Below are positions 28,306-36,727 of a stretch of DNA of 42,107 nucleotides, in pieces. The notes beneath the pieces are model-generated. The model ran no database searches. It worked only from the letters and a program-made list of their open reading frames with translations, and had not been told where the DNA came from. Both the position numbers and the translations under genes were made by a program. How positions within the stretch are numbered: the stretch's first letter is position 1; every line of letters starts with the position of its first letter. The DNA is taken from contig JAQWBY010000003.1 in the NCBI GenBank assembly GCA_028706165.1, positions 1 through 42,107 of the forward strand. Reading direction: 5' to 3'. Source of the DNA: Lentisphaeria bacterium (GTDB lineage: Bacteria; Verrucomicrobiota; Lentisphaeria; Oligosphaerales; Oligosphaeraceae).

Positions 28306-28608
28306 TCAGATATCGCCGGTCATTTTTTCGACGGGTAGTTGGAATGCCTTGATGCCCTCGTGGGTGCCGATTTCGTCGCGGATGGTTTGGATCGTGGCCA
28401 TGATATTGTCTGCCATGGCTTCGTCGGTGACGATCATGAGGGCGGTGTTTGCGCCTGGCCAGACGTTGTCGTCCATCTTGGGGCCGCTGCTGACGCCTTT
28501 GCCGACGAGTCGCGGCCACTGGGTGTAGCAGGTGACGCCGAGTTTATCGATGGCGTCGTGGACTTCTTCCTGGATGGAGATATTAAAGACGATGATGATC
28601 ATTTTCAT
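28306..28608 (-). CDS. Small PII-like (ferredoxin-fold) regulatory protein downstream of RND pump
   Basis: 100 aa. MKMIIIVFNISIQEEVHDAIDKLGVTCYTQWPRLVGKG...NTALMIVTDEAMADNIMATIQTIRDEI...IKAFQLPVEKMTGDI resembles P-II/CutA-like small proteins. Confidence 0.55.
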   Translation of the reverse strand: MKMIIIVFNISIQEEVHDAIDKLGVTCYTQWPRLVGKGVSSGPKMDDNVWPGANTALMIVTDEAMADNIMATIQTIRDEIGTHEGIKAFQLPVEKMTGDI

Positions 28609-28641
28609 GGCGGGTATTTCCTTGCGTTGCCTGGTATTTGG

Positions 28642-31600
28642 TCAGGCCTGGGCGGTGCTGGCGGCGGGTTGTTTGTCTTTGGCGAGAAGACTGTAGAGGG
28701 TCGGGATGAACACCAGGGTGACCAGAGTGGAGATACAGAGACCGCCAATGATGGCGACGCTCAGCGGCGACCACAGTTCGGAGCCGGTGGCTCGCGACAT
28801 GGCCATGGGCAGCATGCCGAAGACGGTGGTGAGGGTGGTCATCAGCACGGGGCGGAGGCGTTGGCGGCCGGCCATGGTGATGGCTTGGCGGACGGGTATT
28901 TTTCGCGCCACGAGGATATTGATGAAGTCGATCAAGACGATGGCGTTGTTGACGACAGTGCCGACCAGCATGATCAGGCCGATGAAGGACATGATATTGA
29001 GGGTCATGCCGGTGAGGGCCAGGGCAAAAATAGCACCGGCAAAGGCGAAGGGGATGGAAAACATGACAATGAAAGGCGCCAGGTAGGACTCGAACTGCGC
29101 GGCCATGATCATGTAGACCAGCAGGACGCCGAGGACGAGCATCAGCGTGAGGTCGCCAAAGGCCTTGCCTTGTTCCTTGATTTGGCCGTCGTAGTCAATG
29201 GCGACGCCGGGGGGCAGGATGATGTGGTCGGCGATGGCCCGTTTGAGGTCGGCGCCGACTTCGCCGAGAGAGCGGCCATAGACATCGAGCTGGAGGTAGA
29301 TCACGCGCTCCTGACCGGTACGGTTGATGGTGACCGGCCCGAGCTCCTCCGTGACCGTCGCGAAGGAATCCAGACGGATGCGATTGCCGTTAACGCTGAT
29401 TTCGCTGTTGAGGATGTCGTTGACCGTGCGGCGCTCGACTTCGCCGAGCTGCACGAAAATCTCGTATTCATCCTCGCCTTCGCGGAACTGACTGGCTTCG
29501 TTGCCATAGAAAAGTGTGCGGATGGACGAGACAATGTTGACGACGTTCACGCCAAGCACGGCGGCGGCTTCGCGGTCAATATTGATGACCAGTTCGCGGT
29601 TGCCGCTATCAAAGGTGATGATCGGGTCTTTGCAGCCAGGGATATCCAGGGCCAGCGAACGGATTTTCTGGGCGATATCCAAGGTGGTGTCCAGATCGTA
29701 GCCGAGGATTTGAACGACAATTGGCTTTTCGTTGTTGCCGCCCATGATGCGGCTCATCAGGCGGTTGGAGGTGGCCAAGGACACCCGGTCGAATTCGGGC
29801 CAGCCACGCAGCTCGCTGAGCACCGCTTCGCCGAGTTCGGCGACGCCGTAGGGGCGTTCTTCCAGTGGCAGGAGTTTGATGTTGACTTGGCCGATGTGGG
29901 AGCCGCGGCCGCCCCAGCCGCTGGAAGCGCGGCCAGCGCGCCAGTTGGTGAAACGCACCGCGCTGTCACGCGACTGGCCGAACTCATCCGGCGGGATGTG
30001 GCCGTTGAGGGCGACGATGAGTTCTTTTTCCTTCTGGTAAATAGTGTCGACGATCTTGCGGCCGGTGTGGGCGGTGAGTTCGGCGCGGGTGGATACGGGC
30101 AGCTGAAAACGGATGGTCATCTCGCCCGTGTCTTGATCGGGGGTGAATTCGGTGCCGACGAAGGGGATGGTCAACACGCCCGCGCCAATCACCAGCGCGG
30201 CAAAAATAACGACGGCGCTGCGATGCGCCAGACTGAGACCGAGGAGATTGCCGTAGGCGCGCTCGAAGGCGAGAAAATAGCCTTCAGTGCGCAGGTAGAG
30301 TCGGCGGTTCCATGATTGCTTTTTGCTGGCTTCGTCGATTTCGCGTTTACTGCGGGGGATGGTTTTGAGCAGTTTTGAGCTCAACATGGGGGTGAGCGTG
30401 AGGGCGCAGGCCAGACTGGCCAGCAGAGTTGCCGTGACCAGGCCGCCGAGCTGTCGGAACATGATGCCGGAGGCGCCTTCGACGAAGACCAGGGGCAGGA
30501 AGACGCAGATGGTGGTTGCCGTCGAGGCCAGCAGGGACAGACTCACCTCCGAGGCAGCGAACATGGACGCCTCGCGCACTTTCACGCCGCGGTTGACCTG
30601 GCTGGTGATGTTCTCCAGGACGACAATGGCGTTATCGACCACCATGCCGATGGCGATGGCTAGGGCCGACAGACTGATCATGTTGATGGTCCAGCCCATG
30701 AAATACATGAAGCAGAAGGCGATGATCAGCGAGAAGGGAATGGTCAGGACAATCACCAGCGAGGTGCGGATGTTGCGCAGGAAGAAAAAGGACACCAGAA
30801 TTACGAACAGGCCGCCCCAGTACACCGTGCCCTTGACGTTGTTGATGGATTGCGTGATGAAGGTGCTGGAGTCGTTGACAATGAAGAATTCGATATCGCG
30901 GGGAACCACGGATTCCAGCCGAGACAGCTCGGCCAGAACGGCTTCGCAGACTTCGACGGTATTGGCGCCGCTGCGTTTCTGGACGATCATGATCATGCCG
31001 TCGCGCCCCATGGTTTCGACGTACTGGGTGATTTCCTCGAAAGAGTCAGTGATCTGGGCGATGTCCTTGAGGCGGACGATGGCGCCATCCTTCTGCAGGA
31101 GTGGAATTTCCTTGATTTGATCGGGGCTGACGTAATCGCCGAGGATGCGGATAGTGTACTCGATGATGCCGATCTTGAGGTTGCCGGCGGGTAGCGTGCG
31201 GTTTTCGTTGGCGATGGCGTTTTCGATGTCGGTCAGAGTCAGGCCGTAGCCCGCGAGGCGTTCACGGGAAAGAGTGACGTTGATCTGGCGTTTCAGGCCA
31301 CCAAAGGCGTCAACCGCGCCGACGCCTTCCAGGCGCTGCAGGGGCTGGAAGACTTCGTCGTCGATGATTTCGTAGAGTTTTTCGATGCTTTCGCGGGCGG
31401 TGACGCCAATCACCATGACGGGCATGGACGCCGAGTCAAATTTGTAGATGGCGGGGTCGTCGACGTCGTCGGGAAGATTGCGTTTGACGGCGTCGATTTT
31501 TGAGCGCACGTCGTTGCTGGCTTCGTCGATGTTGGTACCCCAGGCGAACTGGCAGGAGATAGTCGAGCGGCCCTCGGAGGTCGTGGAGCGGATTTCGTCG

Positions 31601-31830
31601 AGGTTAGCGACGGACCCGAGGCGTTTTTCGAGGACGCGGGTGACTTTTTGTTCCACGTCCTCGCAGGACGCGCCCTGCCAGGTGGTGGCGACGGTGACGC
31701 GCGTGGGCTCGATTTCGGGGGTGAGGTCCACGCCGAGTTTCAGCAGGCAGATGATGCCGAGAGCGAGGACGGCGAGGAAGAGCATGGCGGTGGCAACGGG
31801 GCGGTTAACGCCGAATTCTGGTAGTTTCAT
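28642..31830 (-). CDS. RND (HAE1/AcrB-type) efflux transporter permease
   Basis: 1062 aa. FGVNRPVATAMLFLAVLALGIICL, LSALAIAIGMVVDNAIVVLENI, FVEGASGIMFRQLGGLV, GLIMLVGTVVNNAIVLIDFIN. Confidence 0.93.
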   Translation of the reverse strand: MKLPEFGVNRPVATAMLFLAVLALGIICLLKLGVDLTPEIEPTRVTVATTWQGASCEDVEQKVTRVLEKRLGSVANLDEIRSTTSEGRSTISCQFAWGTNIDEASNDVRSKIDAVKRNLPDDVDDPAIYKFDSASMPVMVIGVTARESIEKLYEIIDDEVFQPLQRLEGVGAVDAFGGLKRQINVTLSRERLAGYGLTLTDIENAIANENRTLPAGNLKIGIIEYTIRILGDYVSPDQIKEIPLLQKDGAIVRLKDIAQITDSFEEITQYVETMGRDGMIMIVQKRSGANTVEVCEAVLAELSRLESVVPRDIEFFIVNDSSTFITQSINNVKGTVYWGGLFVILVSFFFLRNIRTSLVIVLTIPFSLIIAFCFMYFMGWTINMISLSALAIAIGMVVDNAIVVLENITSQVNRGVKVREASMFAASEVSLSLLASTATTICVFLPLVFVEGASGIMFRQLGGLVTATLLASLACALTLTPMLSSKLLKTIPRSKREIDEASKKQSWNRRLYLRTEGYFLAFERAYGNLLGLSLAHRSAVVIFAALVIGAGVLTIPFVGTEFTPDQDTGEMTIRFQLPVSTRAELTAHTGRKIVDTIYQKEKELIVALNGHIPPDEFGQSRDSAVRFTNWRAGRASSGWGGRGSHIGQVNIKLLPLEERPYGVAELGEAVLSELRGWPEFDRVSLATSNRLMSRIMGGNNEKPIVVQILGYDLDTTLDIAQKIRSLALDIPGCKDPIITFDSGNRELVINIDREAAAVLGVNVVNIVSSIRTLFYGNEASQFREGEDEYEIFVQLGEVERRTVNDILNSEISVNGNRIRLDSFATVTEELGPVTINRTGQERVIYLQLDVYGRSLGEVGADLKRAIADHIILPPGVAIDYDGQIKEQGKAFGDLTLMLVLGVLLVYMIMAAQFESYLAPFIVMFSIPFAFAGAIFALALTGMTLNIMSFIGLIMLVGTVVNNAIVLIDFINILVARKIPVRQAITMAGRQRLRPVLMTTLTTVFGMLPMAMSRATGSELWSPLSVAIIGGLCISTLVTLVFIPTLYSLLAKDKQPAASTAQA

Positions 31831-31929
31831 AGGGATGTGGACCGTAATTCTGCTAGTTAATGCTTACAACCACGAATGGACACGAATGAGAACGACGTGG
31901 TACTTGGTGTCCAGGATCGTCGGACGTCA

Positions 31930-33360
31930 TTATTTTTCGCCGGGGAGTTTGAGATTATTGCCTTCGATGCGGCGGATGGCGGCGCCGTCGGTGAGGCGGT
32001 GTTGGCCGACAACGACGACTTCGTCGCCTTCGTTGAGGCCGGCGAGGACTTCGACCTTGTTGGCGAAGCGGATGCCGAGTTTGGCGTCGACGGCGCGGAC
32101 CTTCTCGCCGGCGACGACGTAGACGATATTTTTGTCGAGGTTGCGGATGGGCAGGCCGGTGTCAATGGCGACGACATTGTCGCGGGATTCGATGAGCATA
32201 TCGACGGTGGCGTACATGCCGGGTTTGAGGCGGTAGTTGCCCTTGTCGTCCGGGGCGTTAGCGAGGACGATTTCGACCTGGGCGGTGCGGGTGGCCAGGT
32301 CGATGGCCGGGTAAATTTTGCTGATGATGCAGTCAATGACGTCACCGGGGAGGGATACCGTGCGGAGGCGGGCGCGAGTGCTGCCGGCACGGACTCGCGG
32401 CAGGTGATTCATGGGCACGGAGAGAATGACCTTGACCTGGTCCATGGCCAAAATGGTGACAATGGCCGTGGTGGGTGAGACCATCGCGCCGGGATCGACG
32501 TATTTTTTGCTGACGACGCCGTCCATGGGCGCGTAGAGCTTGGTTTCCGAGAGGTTGATTTCTGCCTGGTGGAGGGTGGCTTCGGCTTGTTGGAGGGCGG
32601 CTTCGGCCTGTTGGACGCTGGCTTTGCTGCGCTCAATGGCTGCTTGTGCCTGTTGGATAGCGGCCTCGGCGGAGCGGACTTGGGCTTCGGCGGCTTTTTC
32701 GGCGGCCTCGACCTTGTCGTAGTCGGCGCGAGCCTGGTCGGCGGCGGTTTCGGCCTGGTCGTAGTTCTGTTGGGTGGTGGCCTGCTTTTCGAGGAGGTTT
32801 TTTTGCCGTGCCAGCTCGCGTTCCTTGTCGGTGCGGGCGGCCTTAGCGGATGCCAGCGCGGCGCTGGCGCTGAGCAGTGCGGCGCGTTGTTGTTCGGTAT
32901 TGGCCTTGGCGTTGCTGAGGCCGGCGTTGCTGCTGAGCACGTCGGCTTCGGCAGCAGCTAGGGACGCTTGGGCGGCGGCCAGGGCGGCCTTGGCATTTGC
33001 CAGTTGCGACTTCCATTCGCGGTCATCGATAGTGGCGATCAGCTGGCCCTTTTTGACGCGGGTGCCTTCGGAAACGAGTACGTCGTTCTCGACGGCGAGG
33101 GTGCTGAGGCGGCCAGAGATTTTTGGTTTGATGTCAACGGCTTGCATGGCTTGGATATCGCCGTTGAACGTGAGCACTTCGTCGATGCGGGCTCTGCCGA
33201 CGCGGTCGGTCTGGACGGCGATGGCGCTGTCCCGGCGGCCGCCCTTGGCCTTTTGCGCTTCATTGTGTTTCTTTTGGACGGCGATCATGCCGTAGATACT
33301 GCCGGCGAGGATGGCGATCACGACCAGGGCGGTCAATACGGGAAGAATGACTTTTTTCAT
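31930..33360 (-). CDS. RND-type periplasmic adaptor (membrane fusion protein)
   Basis: Signal anchor, FNGDIQAMQAVDIKPKISGRLSTLAVENDVLVSEGTRVKKGQLIATID, long alanine/glutamine-rich coiled-coil hairpin, LSETKLYAPMDGVVSKKYVDPGAMVSPTTAIVTI. Confidence 0.92.
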   Translation of the reverse strand: MKKVILPVLTALVVIAILAGSIYGMIAVQKKHNEAQKAKGGRRDSAIAVQTDRVGRARIDEVLTFNGDIQAMQAVDIKPKISGRLSTLAVENDVLVSEGTRVKKGQLIATIDDREWKSQLANAKAALAAAQASLAAAEADVLSSNAGLSNAKANTEQQRAALLSASAALASAKAARTDKERELARQKNLLEKQATTQQNYDQAETAADQARADYDKVEAAEKAAEAQVRSAEAAIQQAQAAIERSKASVQQAEAALQQAEATLHQAEINLSETKLYAPMDGVVSKKYVDPGAMVSPTTAIVTILAMDQVKVILSVPMNHLPRVRAGSTRARLRTVSLPGDVIDCIISKIYPAIDLATRTAQVEIVLANAPDDKGNYRLKPGMYATVDMLIESRDNVVAIDTGLPIRNLDKNIVYVVAGEKVRAVDAKLGIRFANKVEVLAGLNEGDEVVVVGQHRLTDGAAIRRIEGNNLKLPGEK

Positions 33361-33408
33361 ATGCGGGAGCGTCCTTGTGCTGGGAAATGACGATGTATAG
33401 GTGGTGAT

Positions 33409-34851
33409 TTAGTCTTGTTGGTCTTGTGTGGCGGCCGGCGCTTCGCCGAGTTCGCGGAGGTAGTCGGAGTTGAGGATTAGGCCGGTACTGGCGGCGAGTT
33501 GTTCGAGGTTGTTGAGCACTTGCACATAAGAGCGCGAGCGGGCGGCGGCGCTGATAGTGACATCGCTTTGCACCTCATTGAGGCGGGTGATGGTGGTAGT
33601 GCCGCCGAGGTATTCCTGGTAGACCAAGTCGCGGATGCGTGTAGCTGTGGCCAGGATGTTCTCTTGCAGGGCGTGCTGGCGGCGGCTGGAGTCCCAGGCG
33701 AGGATATTCTGGCGGATTTCGGCGTCGATTTCGAGCAGGAGGTCTTGTTTTGCCTGGGTAGCGGCGTCCAGTTCGGCGTAGGCGTAGCTGATGGCGGCGA
33801 GGGTCTTTTTGCCGTTGAAGAGATTCCAGGTGAGATTGACGCCGTAGCTGACATTGCGGTCGAGGTGCGTGTTGAAGTGCAGCGAGTCGTCTCGTTCAAA
33901 GCCGTAGTCGGCGAAGAAGCTGAGGCGGGGATACCAGCCGCTGCGGCCGGCCTGGATGGCGGCGCGGGCGAGGGCGATATTGTTGTCGGCGATGCGTAGG
34001 TCTGGGCGGCGGGCGATGGCGAGGTCCAGCAGTTTGTGCAGCGAAAGTTGGTAGTGCAGGAGCTCGGGTGGCGGTGGAATGAGCTCGACCTTGGTCCAGA
34101 TGTCGTCTTCACTGACGGCCAGCAGTGACGCCAGAATGACGGTGGCTTGGCGCCAAGCGCGTTCGGCGGCAATGTAATCGACTTCGGCATTGCCGACCTG
34201 CAGTTCGAAGTTCAGCACCTCGCTGGGTGGGGCGACGCCGCCGGCGAGGCGTTTGCGGGCGTCTTCGAGGAGCACGCGGTTGAAGTCGGCGTCCTGCCGG
34301 GCGATTTCCATGCTGTCCTGGGCGAGCAGTGCGGCATAGAAGGCGCTGGAGACGGCGTGGAGCAGCAGGCGTTGGACGTCGTGGTGGGTTTCGGTGCTGG
34401 AGTTCAGGCCGTATTTGGCGCTGAGGGTATTGAAGCGACGTTGGAAACCGTCAAAGAGTAGCCAGTCGCTGGCGAGGCCGGCGCGGTAGGTGCTGTTGTT
34501 GTCGTAGTCGCGATTGGGCCTGGTGGCCTTGTCGCGGTTGCGCGTGGCGCTGGCGACGACATCGAGGGTTGGCCAGTAGGCGGCGTTGGCGATATTGACT
34601 TCGGCGACGGCGCGGTCGATGCGAGCCTTGGCCTGGGCGAGGGTGGGGCTGCGCTCCAGAGCGAGTTTTTTGGCCTCGGCGAGGGTCCAGCGGTAGGTTG
34701 CAGGGGGCTTGTCGCCCTGTTGCGCGGCGGCTGCTGGCGCGGCGGTGGACTGCAGGGGAGAGGCCGGCGTTTGACTGTTGCTGCCGGTTTGGGCCAGTAG
34801 GCCGAAGCTACCAAGAAGGGCGAAAGCGAAGACGATGCTGCGGTTATTCAT
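33409..34851 (-). CDS. TolC family outer membrane efflux protein
   Basis: YRWTLAEAKKLALERSPTLAQAKARIDRAVAEVNIANAAYWPTLDVVASATRN, NLTWNLFNGKKTLAAISYAYAELDAATQAKQDLLLEIDAEI. Confidence 0.9.
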   Translation of the reverse strand: MNNRSIVFAFALLGSFGLLAQTGSNSQTPASPLQSTAAPAAAAQQGDKPPATYRWTLAEAKKLALERSPTLAQAKARIDRAVAEVNIANAAYWPTLDVVASATRNRDKATRPNRDYDNNSTYRAGLASDWLLFDGFQRRFNTLSAKYGLNSSTETHHDVQRLLLHAVSSAFYAALLAQDSMEIARQDADFNRVLLEDARKRLAGGVAPPSEVLNFELQVGNAEVDYIAAERAWRQATVILASLLAVSEDDIWTKVELIPPPPELLHYQLSLHKLLDLAIARRPDLRIADNNIALARAAIQAGRSGWYPRLSFFADYGFERDDSLHFNTHLDRNVSYGVNLTWNLFNGKKTLAAISYAYAELDAATQAKQDLLLEIDAEIRQNILAWDSSRRQHALQENILATATRIRDLVYQEYLGGTTTITRLNEVQSDVTISAAARSRSYVQVLNNLEQLAASTGLILNSDYLRELGEAPAATQDQQD

Positions 34852-34864
34852 ATGGATATGGGCC

Positions 34865-35548
34865 TTATGCCTGAGGCAGGGACGTTGTGGTTTCTTGTTT
34901 GGCTTTCATGTCGTCTACCGCGCGGTGGACGATGTCGAGGATGTAATTGGTCAGGAAGGTCTTGTCATGGTTGGCGCTGAGGCTGAAGCGGCCTTTGCCG
35001 TTGAAGAATCGCTGTTCGACCTGGGTCTGAATGGGCAGGAAGAGACAGAGACTGTGGTAGGTATAACGGATTAGGCTGATGTTGGCCTCCGTTGCGGCCG
35101 GGCCGAGCAGTGCCGAGAGCATGCTGGTCATGCGATCTTCGTAGCTTTTGATGAGCTTTTCGCGGTCGGGAATCTGCGGGATGAGATGGTGATTTTGGGT
35201 GTCGACCAGGTCGCGCATGTGCATCCAGTTGATCTGAGACATGGTGCTGTTGTAGGTGTTGTCCAACAAAATGTCAATGTGGATGCGCAGAGCTTGCCAG
35301 GGATCGCGTTCAATGAAGTCCCAGCAGCGTTGCATGCTGTCCCGGCGGACCTGGCGGGCATAGTCGCGCACGGCCTGGTAAAAGCCGGCCTTGTCGCCGA
35401 AATAGTAGTTGATGGCGGCAATGTTGCTGGCGGCTTCTTCACAAATTTCCCGGACGGTTGAGCCGTCGTAGCCCTTGCTGGCGAATACTTTCAAACCAGC
35501 CGCCAACAGACGCTCTTTGACATCGGGCGCTTTGTCCTCTTTGGCCAT
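34865..35548 (-). CDS. TetR/AcrR family transcriptional regulator
   Basis: VKERLLAAGLKVFASKGYDGSTVREICEEAASNIAAINYYFGDKAGFYQAV helix-turn-helix; first gene of the efflux operon. Confidence 0.92.
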   Translation of the reverse strand: MAKEDKAPDVKERLLAAGLKVFASKGYDGSTVREICEEAASNIAAINYYFGDKAGFYQAVRDYARQVRRDSMQRCWDFIERDPWQALRIHIDILLDNTYNSTMSQINWMHMRDLVDTQNHHLIPQIPDREKLIKSYEDRMTSMLSALLGPAATEANISLIRYTYHSLCLFLPIQTQVEQRFFNGKGRFSLSANHDKTFLTNYILDIVHRAVDDMKAKQETTTSLPQA

Positions 35549-35637
35549 GAAACAGTCCTTTCCATCATCACGTGGGCCGAAATGGGCAGTAGAGTGCCCG
35601 GCCGGCAGTCAGCAAGGAAACGCAGGAATGAAACAAA

Positions 35638-35662
35638 TATTTTAAAACAAAAGTTTAAAATA
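35638..35662. promoter_or_regulatory. Candidate TetR-type operator palindrome
   Basis: TATTTTAAA-acaaaag-TTTAAAATA: perfect 9-bp arms, 25 bp total, in an AT-rich island 90 bp upstream of the TetR start. Confidence 0.45.
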
Positions 35663-35702
35663 GCTTTTTTAATGTTTTTTTGCGGGCGGGTGTGTTTTTT
35701 GT

Positions 35703-35834
35703 GGACGCATGGGACGTATGGGACGTATAGCACTGATCAGTTTGATCTTTGGTCTTTTGTCGCGGACGGATCGGACGGATCGGACGGATCGGACGGATCC
35801 GATTGCTGATCGGTCTGATCGGTCTGATCGGTCC
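35703..35834. repeat. 9-bp tandem array B (left part of the interrupted array)
   Basis: ggacgcatg/ggacgtatg/ggacgtata (35703-35729), (ggacggatc)x4 (35764-35799), (gatcggtct)x2 + gatcggtcc (35808-35834). Confidence 0.93.
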
Positions 35835-35835
35835 A

Positions 35836-36284
35836 ATGCTCTTCACTTAGTGTACCGGCAATCCTTGGTGAGGAGTTGATTTGTGACCGTTAGCGTGACC
35901 ATTCGCCGAGGTTTTGAGCGCCGAAGGCGCGACCTAAGATAGCCCAGGGCAAGCGCCCGTAGGGCGCGTCGCCCTGGGTAGGGGCCCTACCAGAAACGAA
36001 GCCCTGTAAGGGCGGCCTAAAAGACCTTTGGCAAGGCGCAACATTTATTTCCATTGCCTCTTTGGCCCCAGTCAGCTTCGCCGACTGGGGCCAAAGAGGC
36101 CGAGGAACACGACCTTGGTTGGCGCTTTACCCAGGGCGGCGCGCGCTTTCAGCGCTGCTTGCCCTGGGCTGGTATGTTTCGCGCTTTCAGCGCTTCTGCC
36201 GCTTCGCGGCAATAAATGCCGCGATCATAACAGGCTGTTTTGCTGAAGCTTAAGGCACTATGAAATTTGTTAAGTGAAGAGCAT
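35836..36284. mobile_element. MITE-like multi-hairpin element with 14-bp terminal inverted repeats (copy 2)
   Basis: ATGCTCTTCACTTA (35836-35849) and TAAGTGAAGAGCAT (36271-36284) are perfect inverted repeats bounding a hairpin-rich, apparently non-coding segment related to 17134-17546. 9-bp array on both sides. Confidence 0.65.
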
Positions 36285-36285
36285 C

Positions 36286-36550
36286 GGTCTGATCGGTCTG
36301 ATCGGTCTGATCGGTCTGATCGGTCTGATCGGTCTGATCTTCTTTCTTGTTGTCGCGGACGGATCGGACGGATCGGACGGATCGGACGGATCGTCGGTCT
36401 GATCGGTCTGATCGGTCTGATCGGTCTGATCTTCTTTCTTGTTGTCGCGGACGGATCGGACGGATCGGACGGATCGGACGGATCGTCGATTTGATCGGTC
36501 TGATCGGTCTGATCGGTCTGATCGGTCTGATCGGTCTGATCGGTCTGATC
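36286..36550. repeat. 9-bp tandem array C with higher-order structure
   Basis: (ggtctgatc)x6, ttctttcttgttgtcgc, (ggacggatc)x4, gtc, (ggtctgatc)x4, ttctttcttgttgtcgc, (ggacggatc)x4, gtcgatttgatc, (ggtctgatc)x6. Confidence 0.96.
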
Positions 36551-36727
36551 GGTGGAGAAAAAAAGGGCGTGGTGTGAGAGCCAAGCGGGAAAGAGACAAT
36601 ATACTAAAGGACGGTCCTGTTCTTGCTTCTGGAATATGGCAAGAAACAGGGCTAGTTGGCCTGTCCGTCGGGTGCCGGAAGCGGGTTAGTCATAAGCGGT
36701 TTGGGTGGTGTTTTTTTGGAGACCTTG

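Noticed and set aside
32530-32760. Repetitive cggcttgttggaggg-type sequence
   Set aside because: Explained by the Ala/Gln-rich coiled-coil hairpin of the membrane fusion protein; normal for this family.
36028-36253. Similar short ORFs in the two structured repeat copies (e.g. ...LVCLALSALLPLRG / ...LVCFALSALLPLRG)
   Set aside because: Protein similarity follows from nucleotide similarity of the repeat. Compensatory stem changes and the absence of start or RBS context favour a non-coding structured element.
28137-36550. 9-bp arrays as CRISPR arrays
   Set aside because: Units are contiguous with no unique spacers of 25-40 nt, and no cas genes are present in the window.
36267-36599. ORFs translating to RSDRSDRSD / IGLIGLIGLI / GRIGRI repeats
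   Set aside because: A 9-bp repeat is three codons, so long open frames arise automatically. No ribosome-binding site or non-repeat protein domain supports them.
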